Shown in pieces: positions 1 to 7,030 of a stretch of DNA of 12,990 bases; within the stretch, counting starts at the first letter, position 1; every line of letters starts with the position of its first letter. The notes beneath the pieces were generated by a model. The model saw nothing but the letters and a program-made list of their open reading frames with translations. It was not told the DNA's origin and ran no database searches. Source of the DNA: Hepatocystis sp. ex Piliocolobus tephrosceles (taxonomy: Eukaryota > Apicomplexa > Aconoidasida > Haemosporida > Plasmodiidae); contig CABPSV020000190.1 in assembly GCA_902459845.2 (NCBI GenBank), positions 9,287-22,276 on the forward strand, written 5' to 3'. The position numbers were made by a program, and so were the translations under genes.

Positions 1-54
1 TATGTTTTTACACCTATGTTTTTACACCTATGTTTTTACACCTATGTTTTTACA
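1..54. repeat. 14-nt tandem repeat at window edge
   Basis: The unit TATGTTTTTACACC occurs three times perfectly (1-14, 15-28, 29-42), followed by a partial copy to about 54. The array begins at base 1, so it probably continues outside the window. Nothing suggests that it is coding. Confidence 0.9.
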
Positions 55-529
55 AGTATATATGTTTTTTTTCTCTATTAGATCCATTTATATATGCATA
101 TAGAGAGATGTGTTATGTTTGTGTATATATTGCATGTCGATAAATTATTTTATGCATATAATATAAGCATAAGAACAAGCACATGTATAGGCATTTATTT
201 TTTATTTTTTTTGGAGATAATTTATTCCGCTCATAAAAATAATCACTTTATATAAGTTACTAACTATTGTTAAGAATTTTATCAGTATATATATATATGT
301 ACATTTATATGTACGTACATGTTTGGACACATTGTATGTACATATGTTTCATTTTTTGGTCCCTCCTTTGTCTCCTGTTTAGTACCATACTTACAACTTT
401 ACATTTGTTGTTTTTTTTTTTTTTTTTTTTAAGGGTATTTTTATATTACCCTTGTTTTGTATTGAAACCTCCAGTAGGCATTTTGCATTAAGCATTTTGC
501 ATTTTTCGCTTTTCGTGTTTTTATATCTT

Positions 530-799
530 ATTAAGTTTTCATCCTCTATTAAGTTTTCATCCTCTATTAAATTTTCATCCTCTATTAAGTTTTCATCCTC
601 TATTAAGTTTTCATCCTCTATTAAGTTTTCATCCTCTATTAAGTTTTCATCCTCTATTAAATTTTCATCCTCTATTAAGTTTTCATCCTCTATTAAGTTT
701 TCATCCTCTATTAAGTTTTCATCCTCTATTAAGTTTTCATCCTCTATTAAGTTTTCATCCTCTATTAAGTTTTCATCCTCTATTAAGTTTTTATCCTCT
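530..799. repeat. 18-nt minisatellite, 15 copies
   Basis: Fifteen head-to-tail copies of the 18-nt unit ATTAAGTTTTCATCCTCT. Copies 3 (566-583) and 8 (656-673) share the same G-to-A change in ATTAAG, exactly five units apart, which suggests that a five-unit block was duplicated. Copy 15 has ATTAAGTTTTTATCCTCT. Because 18 is divisible by three, frames stay open through the array: IKFSSS repeats on the + strand and EDENLI repeats on the - strand. Neither frame has a good ATG start or a recognisable domain on either side, so I treat the array as non-coding. Confidence 0.9.
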
Positions 800-1042
800 A
801 TTAATTTTTTTTTTTTTTTTATCTTTTATTAAATTCCTTTTTTTTTTTTTTTTTGCATGTGAAAATTCATGTACAACGCAATTCGTTTAAGTTTTTCTCC
901 TTATTTTTGTAAATATTAATAAACGCACATCTATAGTAACATATAAATATTAATATATATTAACACATACATATATGTATGTAAAAAAAAAAAGATAACA
1001 CAAGTTAACATTTTTTTTTTGCCTTAACAATTATTTTCAACA

Positions 1043-1082
<40 letters not shown>

Positions 1083-1086
1083 ATAC

Positions 1087-1111
1087 TTCACAAAATAAAT
1101 AATTTTGTGAA
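1087..1111. other. Perfect inverted repeat (10-bp stem, 5-nt loop)
   Basis: TTCACAAAAT pairs exactly with ATTTTGTGAA across the loop AAATA. It lies just after a 33-nt T tract and about 365 nt before the COQ4 start codon. It could form a hairpin in DNA or a leader transcript, or be a palindromic protein-binding site. AT-rich DNA produces short palindromes by chance, so a function is unproven. Confidence 0.55.
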
Positions 1112-1404
1112 TAGAGACATTCCCTTTCCCCAAATAATTTCATTTAGTAAATATAAGTTTTACAGTTTAGCTCTTTGTAAAGAAAATGAACACATTGTTA
1201 CAAGTTTTATGTTTTTCGTTTATATAAATTCTGGAAAATATATATACTGGAAGGTACGTTATATGACTAATTGTATGTAGTATGTGTTTTTATTTTTTTT
1301 TTTTTTTACTTACTTATTTATTTAATTACTTATTTATTTTTATTTTTTTTTTTTTTTTAACATAATTACGCCAACACATAATCATTAAATATCATAACTC
1401 CATA

Positions 1405-1428
1405 TGTGACATTTTCGTTAATGTCACA
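1405..1428. promoter_or_regulatory. Perfect hairpin upstream of COQ4 (9-bp stem, 6-nt loop)
   Basis: TGTGACATT pairs perfectly with AATGTCACA around the loop TTCGTT, ending 47 nt before the COQ4 ATG. The stem has three G:C pairs in a very AT-rich setting. The 3' arm ends in a CACAG that could serve as a splice acceptor for a 5'UTR intron. Possible roles are a dimeric transcription-factor site, a leader hairpin or a structure masking an acceptor. All of these are inferences; only the symmetry is directly visible. Confidence 0.5.
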
Positions 1429-1475
1429 GATTTTTTCATCTTCCCATTTTTCCACACTCATTATATTACCATATC

Positions 1476-2546
1476 ATGATGGAAACATTTTTAAAAATAT
1501 TTCAATCGAATTTAATAAATTTAAATAAAATAAATAAGCTGGAGATTTTTTTAAAAACAATATTTCGGATTTATAACGAACCAAACAAAACGCATTTTTT
1601 AGCACATGCTGCTGATATATCATCCATATATGCAGTTAAAAAAATATATAATGATATGATAAATGATAGTGAAGGTAAAGTAATATTACAAAAAAAACCT
1701 TTATTAATAACACAAAACATACGATTAAAAGAATTAAAGAAATTACCTTCCAATACGTTAGGATATAAATATATAAAATTTTTAGATTCGTATAAACTAC
1801 ATGCACATGATAGAGAAGCTAGTCATTTCATTAATGATATTAATTATTCATATATAATAACACGATATAGACAAATACATGATATAGGACATGTAGTTTT
1901 TAATTTAAATTTATCTGTAGAAGCAGAAGCAGCTCTTAAAATAATCGAATTAATACATACAAAATTACCTATTACATTATTATCTATTATAGCAGCACCT
2001 TTTCTCACTCCTTTATATAGATTTGAATATATTTTTAAAAATAAAATACCTGATCAATTTTTTAAAGCTAATTTTGATTATACATATAAGGATATGTATA
2101 AATATATTGACGAGTTATCAATAAAACAATATGACTATAATTTAACAGATTATTTTCACGTCGATAAAAGAGAAAATAAAAAGTTTTATTTACAATTATT
2201 TAAATACTATCTTAATAATTTAAACAACTCAAATAAAGTAAGAGGTTCAAATATATATGGATTTGAAAATAAAGCTAATAATAATGTTATTTATGATCAA
2301 ATAAATAATGAATATGTATTTTTTAAAAATAAACTAAAAAATTATTTTTTATTACAATATAAACCAAGAAAAATTTTATTAAAGCAGTTGTATCCATGGG
2401 CATATAAAGCAGGAATGGTAACAACAAAACCATTACATTCTATTCACATTGAAGAATGGTTGGACAAAGATATAGATTTGTTTAGAAAGACATACAACAT
2501 AACTCCTCTTCCTTCACATTTGAGTCACATTGCGGGAATTAACTGA
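1476..2546 (+). CDS. COQ4: Ubiquinone biosynthesis protein COQ4 (mitochondrial)
   Basis: A 356-residue COQ4-family protein. In other eukaryotes COQ4 sits on the matrix face of the mitochondrial inner membrane, organises the coenzyme Q biosynthetic complex and has been linked to decarboxylation/hydroxylation of the quinone ring. Family hallmarks run in order: an N-terminal helical part with LPSNTLGYKY (90-99) and RYRQ (130-133), then the metal-site signature HDxxHx11E, complete as H135, D136, H139 and E151. It continues with a helix containing LPITLLS and, at the end, LYPWAYKAG (305-313) and a WLDKDIDLFRKTYNI segment typical of the COQ4 tail. About 90 Asn/Lys/Tyr-rich residues (roughly 190-295) are inserted between core and tail, which explains the length against about 265 in human and 335 in yeast. 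The N-terminus is short and basic with few acidic residues, compatible with mitochondrial import. ATG 1476 is chosen because an in-frame stop lies at 1419-1421 with no ATG between; Met2 is an alternative start. It converges with the gene at 2964-5417. Confidence 0.92.
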   Translation: MMETFLKIFQSNLINLNKINKLEIFLKTIFRIYNEPNKTHFLAHAADISSIYAVKKIYNDMINDSEGKVILQKKPLLITQNIRLKELKKLPSNTLGYKYIKFLDSYKLHAHDREASHFINDINYSYIITRYRQIHDIGHVVFNLNLSVEAEAALKIIELIHTKLPITLLSIIAAPFLTPLYRFEYIFKNKIPDQFFKANFDYTYKDMYKYIDELSIKQYDYNLTDYFHVDKRENKKFYLQLFKYYLNNLNNSNKVRGSNIYGFENKANNNVIYDQINNEYVFFKNKLKNYFLLQYKPRKILLKQLYPWAYKAGMVTTKPLHSIHIEEWLDKDIDLFRKTYNITPLPSHLSHIAGIN

Positions 2547-2594
2547 ATTTGTAAAAATATGTACAGACACCACACCATACACAAACATATGCAC

Positions 2595-2636
2595 ATTCGT
2601 ATATGCATATTCGTATATGCATATTCGTATATGTAC
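2595..2636. repeat. 14-nt tandem repeat, 3 copies
   Basis: The unit ATTCGTATATGCAT occurs at 2595-2608 and 2609-2622. A third copy with a changed end follows at 2623-2636 and runs into the alternating purine-pyrimidine tract. It lies about 50 nt downstream of the COQ4 stop. Confidence 0.85.
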
Positions 2637-2681
2637 ATATATGTACGTGCGCACATACACACATATACATGTGTATGCATA
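2626..2681. other. 56-nt perfect alternating pyrimidine-purine tract
   Basis: Every dinucleotide step from 2626 to 2681 is pyrimidine-purine without a break. The tract includes the self-complementary core GTGCGCAC (2648-2655) and several CA/TG steps, so it is not simply (TA)n. Such tracts can adopt Z-DNA under negative supercoiling. Whether this one does so in the cell is unknown. Confidence 0.7.
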
Positions 2682-2782
2682 AAACTTATTTGTTACGATT
2701 TCAAATTATAGATTATTTGTTTGTCTCATTTTTTTATAAAAATAAATTTAGCACAACTAGATAACTATATAGCTAGTTAGCT

Positions 2783-2818
<36 letters not shown>

Positions 2819-2963
2819 ACTTCCGACGATTGTTGCATAAATAGTCATATATATATATATATATATATATACATATTTACGTGCACTCATATTGTCGATT
2901 TATAATCTCACGTTTTTAACATTTTTAAGCTTTTTTTTTTTTTTTTTTTTTTTTTAATAGATT

Positions 2964-5417
2964 TCAACTTTTTTTTGTATTAATTCTAAAAATAGAAGAC
3001 ATTTTGTTTTTTAACTTTTTTATTTCAATTTGTTCTTTCTTCCTGTTCATCCTTTTTTTAAGCCGTCTTATAGATTTTTTCGATTTATATTTGCCTTTCT
3101 TGACATAAGTTGTTTTGAATTTTTTTTCATAATTATTATATAGAATATACATTTGCATGGTTTTATATTTGTCCTTATTTTCGTTAATATTTTTATTTTT
3201 ATGTATAATATTATATATATCTTCCGGAATGGACATAATATAGCCTCTTTTACTGTATAAGTAATTTTGAATAAAAAAATTTATATCACCATAGTTTCTA
3301 TTATAATTTAATAAATCATTTAAAACTTCGATAACTTTTTTTTTCATATTATAAACAACATTTTTTTCAACAATAAAAGTTATATTGGAATAATCTTTTT
3401 TTTTTATGTTTTTTTTGTATAACTTTTTTTTTTGTATATAATATAAAGCAGCTGAAACAAAGTGGTAATCATATTTTTCATAAATATTTTTTGCTTCTTT
3501 TAAAAGATATTCATCTTCAATAACAACATTTTTAATTTCGTTAATTAAAAATTGTAAAAAAAGAGTTTTCATTTCTCTTTGTGTAGGTAAAGTATAGTTA
3601 CTAAAATTTACAATCTTATTAAGTACTTCGTATTGTTTATTTAATTTTTTATTATAAAATAAAACAGACTGTACAGTTTCGCAACTAGTATAATACTGAT
3701 TTGTGTTTGTAATAGTACCTATATGTTCATTTGTCTTATTATCACATGTATTTATTGTAGTATAAGTAGGCGCATTATTTTTATCGTTTTGTGTTTCGAC
3801 ATTTATACCAGATAATGTATCAAAATAAGACTTAATATTACCATCAAATGTATAATGAATAATTAATTGTACATTTACTTCGTATAACATTTTTATGTTT
3901 TTATCATTTGTTATAAGAATATAATCATTACTTTTATTAAAAGTGTTAATAATATTTTTTTTTAAATTTATTTTATATGTATTTTCTAAAAATAAACAAG
4001 GAATATATGAATTTACAAAATTGTAAAATGAGTATATATCATTCTTATGATAAAAAATTATAACTTTTTTTTTATTATTATTATTATTATTATTGTTGGT
4101 ACATAATAAAAAAAATAATATTAAAAACTTTTTATCCTCGTTTAATGGTACATGAATGCTCAAATGTTCACAGTTACTTTTTTTACAATTATTTAAATTA
4201 TAGTATAAAATTGGTACACTACTGGATACATCACAATTCAACCTGTTACTGTTACCAGTGCCTATAACATCATCACACACATGTTCCTGTTCATTATATA
4301 ACTCAATAGATATATCCTTTTCAATATGAATTTTATATTTTATACTTTTTAAATATTGAAACATTTCTTGTACTACCCATTCATTATATGTTTTATTTAT
4401 TAACAAAAGTTGTAAATCCTTATTCTTTTTTTGTTTTTCTTTATATGTTAATAAAATTTTTTTTAATAAATTTGTTTTTTTTTTCTGATACATTTCATAT
4501 ATATCAACAATAACAACAAAATTTACACCATCTAATAAAATACTAAAATCACATTCTTCCATTAAAAATTCTAAATTTAAAATTATAACATTATATAAAA
4601 AAAAATTATTTTTTTTTATACTATTAATACAATTTTTATTAAATATTATGTATGTTGATATGTTTGGATCTTTTATTTTTATGATGGTTTCATATAAAAC
4701 TGAAGTTTGTTCTTGTGAAGTTGTTATAAATAAAATAGAATTATCTGTATATGTTATTTGTTTATTTGTTTTTCTTTTTTTTGGTTTGCCATTTTGTATA
4801 TCTTCTAAAAATGGATCACTTATAACATTGTCTTTATTTTGTTCAAATTTAGTTGTCACATTTGGTATTTTATAAGTTGTTAATTTTATTTTATAAAAAG
4901 AATAAATAATATACGATAACATACAATCTGAGTATGGAATAGTAATAAACAGATTGTTATTTTTTAATAAATATATTAAAAGTTTGTATTGGTAAACATA
5001 TATAATATATATATTGTTTTTTTGCAATATATTTTTAATATATTCATTTTTTATGTTACTTGTTTCAATACTTTCACCAATTGGGACAAAATTTGTATTA
5101 TTTACTTTTTTTTTTATAAATATTTTATTTAAATATACTTGATTATCACTATTACTATCATTTTTTTTTACTTTCTTTTTTTTATTATTACATGAAATGT
5201 TAAACGTTTTTAATAACTTATTTTTACCTTCTTTTTCATTTTTACTTTTTAATGATATAATAAACTTTTTTTTTTCACTTTTATTATACTTCCCAACTAA
5301 TGTAGACAAATTGCAATTTATTCTTTTAAATTTTGCATAGTCATAAAAATTTTGATATTTTTGAAAAACGTTAGTTATTTGACTATATAAAACATAGTAT
5401 GTACGTCTATTATGCAT
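2964..5417 (-). CDS. Degenerate DEAD-box helicase-like protein (CsdA/DDX21-type C-terminus)
   Basis: An 817-residue protein that I read as a DEAD-box RNA helicase relative with lost catalytic motifs. A Q-motif-like segment keeps Gln143. The P-loop position reads IPYSDCM (160-166) in place of TGSGKT. The region aligned to PTRELA is about TTSQEQ (232-237), TPGR is NLEF (281-284), DEAD is VDIY (304-307) and SAT is NKT (341-343). The second RecA lobe starts with KKVIIFYHKND (450-460). Its motif V is ITNDKNIKML (502-511), and motif VI (about 533-540) has no Arg. Residues 609-662 (TLPTQREM... then FVSAALYYIQ) resemble the element after the helicase core in CsdA and DDX21. The tail (about 770-817) is very basic, and KPKKRK (211-216) resembles a nuclear signal, so a nucleolar or ribosome-assembly role is possible. 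The Tyr-rich basic N-terminus could instead be organellar. An eight-Asn run (441-448) precedes lobe 2. The start is the first ATG after an in-frame stop at 5439-5441. The fold is inferred from motif order, so an unrelated protein is not fully excluded. Confidence 0.7.
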   Translation of the reverse strand: MHNRRTYYVLYSQITNVFQKYQNFYDYAKFKRINCNLSTLVGKYNKSEKKKFIISLKSKNEKEGKNKLLKTFNISCNNKKKKVKKNDSNSDNQVYLNKIFIKKKVNNTNFVPIGESIETSNIKNEYIKNILQKNNIYIIYVYQYKLLIYLLKNNNLFITIPYSDCMLSYIIYSFYKIKLTTYKIPNVTTKFEQNKDNVISDPFLEDIQNGKPKKRKTNKQITYTDNSILFITTSQEQTSVLYETIIKIKDPNISTYIIFNKNCINSIKKNNFFLYNVIILNLEFLMEECDFSILLDGVNFVVIVDIYEMYQKKKTNLLKKILLTYKEKQKKNKDLQLLLINKTYNEWVVQEMFQYLKSIKYKIHIEKDISIELYNEQEHVCDDVIGTGNSNRLNCDVSSSVPILYYNLNNCKKSNCEHLSIHVPLNEDKKFLILFFLLCTNNNNNNNNKKKVIIFYHKNDIYSFYNFVNSYIPCLFLENTYKINLKKNIINTFNKSNDYILITNDKNIKMLYEVNVQLIIHYTFDGNIKSYFDTLSGINVETQNDKNNAPTYTTINTCDNKTNEHIGTITNTNQYYTSCETVQSVLFYNKKLNKQYEVLNKIVNFSNYTLPTQREMKTLFLQFLINEIKNVVIEDEYLLKEAKNIYEKYDYHFVSAALYYIQKKKLYKKNIKKKDYSNITFIVEKNVVYNMKKKVIEVLNDLLNYNRNYGDINFFIQNYLYSKRGYIMSIPEDIYNIIHKNKNINENKDKYKTMQMYILYNNYEKKFKTTYVKKGKYKSKKSIRRLKKRMNRKKEQIEIKKLKNKMSSIFRINTKKS
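4074..4097 (-). repeat. Asn-codon microsatellite in the helicase-like gene
   Basis: Eight consecutive Asn codons (mostly AAT) encode residues 441-448, between the two RecA-like lobes. Length variation between isolates is likely. It falls in an expected linker rather than inside a folded lobe. Confidence 0.85.
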
Positions 5418-5448
5418 ATTTATCAGAAATGTATTTAGTTAACTAAAA

Positions 5449-5483
<35 letters not shown>

Positions 5484-5716
5484 AGCATATGCATATATAA
5501 ATGACTCGGTATATGTTATAGTCTTAATCTTATTTTTTAAAAAATTATCTCTATAATTATATGCATTTTTTTTTTCTTTTTCTTTTGTAGTAGTAGTAGT
5601 ATGTTTAATAAATATCATCTGTATAGACATTTTTGTAACACGTTTATACAGATTTTAAGCAAACAGTTCGTTCATATTATGATGTATAATATTATGCTAT
5701 ATATTTATGTGCTACC

Positions 5717-5818
5717 TTTATTTATTTATTTATTTATTTATTTGTTTGTTTATTTATTTATTTGTTTGTTTATTTATTTGTTTATTTATTTATTTATTTG
5801 TTTATTTGTTTGTTTATT
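5717..5818. repeat. TTTA/TTTG tetranucleotide array
   Basis: About 25 tetranucleotide units, TTTA interspersed with TTTG, running into a T tract. It creates open frames that encode LFIYLFVYLF-type strings, but these are a product of the repeat rather than a gene. Confidence 0.9.
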
Positions 5819-6084
5819 TTTTTTTTTTTTTTTTTTTTACATTTTTTTTTAAAAGAAATTTGACAAATAAGGAAGCATGGGTCACTTATTTTGTTTTTAT
5901 TAGGCTCATATATAATGCAAATTTTCCTTTTTTTTTTTTTTCTCTTGTGATTATAGCATTTTTATGTCTTCTAATTATTTTTAACAACATCGTGTGTTAT
6001 GCTATATAATTTGTATAAAAATTAACAAGTAGTTACCAATGTTTAGAGAAAAAAAAAAAAAAAAAAAGTGCTAATTAGTCAACT

Positions 6085-6160
6085 GAGTAAAATTAATAAA
6101 ATGAATAAAATGAGTAAAAGGAATAAAATGAGTAAAAGGAATAAAATGAGTAAAATGAGA
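6085..6160. repeat. 9-nt repeat array (AATAAAATG / AGTAAAAGG)
   Basis: Roughly eight 9-nt units alternating AATAAAATG with AGTAAAAGG or AGTAAAATG variants, so that part of the array has an 18-nt period. It lies in the divergent intergenic region and has no coding support. Confidence 0.8.
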
Positions 6161-6382
6161 AAATAATGTAAAATAACGCAGAATTATGCAAAAGAGAAAA
6201 TAAATGACCCAATAAATAAATGGCTAAATAAATAAACAAAACATGTAAAAAACATATAAGCCTTTTTCTTTTTAAATCTTATGCTCTTGTAAAATAAGCA
6301 TGTTTAAAAGTAAAAAAAAAAAAAAAAAAAAAAATTAATTATTACTTTATTTTAAAACTTGTTTTACTTGTGCTAGCATGGA

Positions 6383-6386
6383 ATAC

Positions 6387-6424
<38 letters not shown>
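6383..6424. repeat. (TA)n microsatellite, 42-nt alternating tract
   Basis: A continuous alternating tract, mainly TA, with one ACG step near the left end and ACAT at the right. It is easily melted, and its length is probably polymorphic. It sits between divergent genes about 610 nt before the OB-fold start. Confidence 0.85.
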
Positions 6425-6426
<2 letters not shown>

Positions 6427-7030
6427 ATTTCAATCATATGTGATATTTTTTTTTTTTTTTTTTTTTTGGCTTATAGTCATATAATAAAATTTTTTTCTGT
6501 GCGTAAAATGACCACATAAAACATATAACTACTACATGATACAAAAATCCCCTATTTTAAAGAAATAATATACATAACATATCAACATTAATTATGATAT
6601 ATTTTTAAGTATATATACATATAAACATTATTACATATAAGTATGTATGAACACATGTATGTACGTATGTATATATATATATATATAATTTGAATTCCCA
6701 GCTCCACTCACATATATCAATTACCTCATCTATTATAATTATAATTGGCACAGATATAAACACGGTTAGAGCTCGGATTAAGTGTTAATATACATTGTTA
6801 TATGATTGTTTCGTATAATAATCATAAAACGTACATATTTTAAACAAATAAATAATATACCTATGTACACAAGTTTGCATTAACGTTGTTGTGTTGTCAT
6901 TTTTCAACGTATTCACTTATTCACCTATTCATATATACTTATGTATATGTATATATATATATATACATGTACATTGGTTTTACATATAATATATAACTTC
7001 ACTTATTTTCTTTTTTCTACGCATAGAAAA

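Larger units (their letters stand above)
1..1475. other. Intergenic region and COQ4 upstream region
   Basis: I see no convincing gene in this 1.5 kb. It holds a 14-nt tandem repeat at the window edge, an 18-nt minisatellite (530-799), several T tracts (the longest is 33 T at 1046-1078) and two perfect inverted repeats (1087-1111 and 1405-1428). The stretch 1112-1475 is less repetitive and is probably the promoter and 5' untranslated region of COQ4. A possible 5'UTR intron runs from a GTACGT donor at 1254 to a CACAG acceptor ending at 1429. Joining those sites does not extend the COQ4 frame, so the coding sequence would not change. Confidence 0.7.
2547..2963. other. Convergent intergenic region (3' ends of two genes)
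   Basis: No gene is visible. The region holds a three-copy 14-nt repeat, a 56-nt alternating purine-pyrimidine tract (2626-2681), a tandem AGCTAGTT pair leading into about 30 T (2785-2814), a (TA)n run (about 2847-2871) and 25 T (2931-2955). Both flanking genes end here, so the T tracts probably fall in 3' UTR or termination regions. No specific polyadenylation signal can be assigned. Confidence 0.7.
5418..7030. other. Divergent intergenic region, shared upstream DNA
   Basis: This 1.6 kb separates the starts of the helicase-like gene (-) and the OB-fold gene (+), so it should contain both promoters. It holds 30 A (5452-5481), a TTTA/TTTG array (about 5717-5818), A tracts near 6050 and 6312, a 9-nt repeat array (6085-6160), a 42-nt TA-rich alternating tract (6383-6424), 22 T near 6446 and a 37-nt alternating tract (6651-6687). 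Around 6690-6800 is a less repetitive block with more G and C; I find neither an ORF nor an RNA gene in it. Open frames over the TTTATTTG array give only Phe/Leu/Ile/Tyr low complexity and are not called. Confidence 0.7.

Noticed and set aside
267..491. 74-codon + frame rich in Tyr, Ile and Phe
   Set aside because: It starts at TTG, crosses TA repeats and a T tract, and has no domain or good ATG context.
391..825. - strand frame encoding EDENLI repeats
   Set aside because: There is no ATG before or inside the array (the only Met is after the repeats), no clear splice acceptor and no domain; kept only as a finding.
452..832. 126-codon + frame encoding IKFSSS repeats
   Set aside because: It starts at TTG and is open only because the 18-nt minisatellite lacks a stop in that phase; the flanks are T tracts.
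1254..1429. Intron linking an upstream ATG exon (from 1210) to COQ4
   Set aside because: Donor and acceptor look plausible, but the joined exon is out of frame with COQ4; at most it is a 5'UTR intron.
1571..1753. 60-codon - frame
   Set aside because: It is a shadow of the COQ4 coding sequence on the other strand.
2755..2814. AACTAG...CTAGTT inverted repeat followed by about 30 T, resembling a bacterial terminator
   Set aside because: The stem is only 6 bp and the organism is eukaryotic; T tracts of this size occur throughout the window.
4648..4875. 75-codon + frame, hydrophobic and Cys-rich
   Set aside because: It is the antisense shadow of the helicase-like gene.
5601..6009. Overlapping + frames with FIYLF/VYLF strings, resembling membrane segments
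   Set aside because: They are caused by the TTTA/TTTG array and a T tract, with no conserved segment.
6690..6800. Less AT-rich block with GGTTAGAGCTCGG, considered as a tRNA or small RNA
   Set aside because: No cloverleaf, no A-box plus B-box pair and no acceptor stem could be formed by eye; left as leader or promoter DNA.
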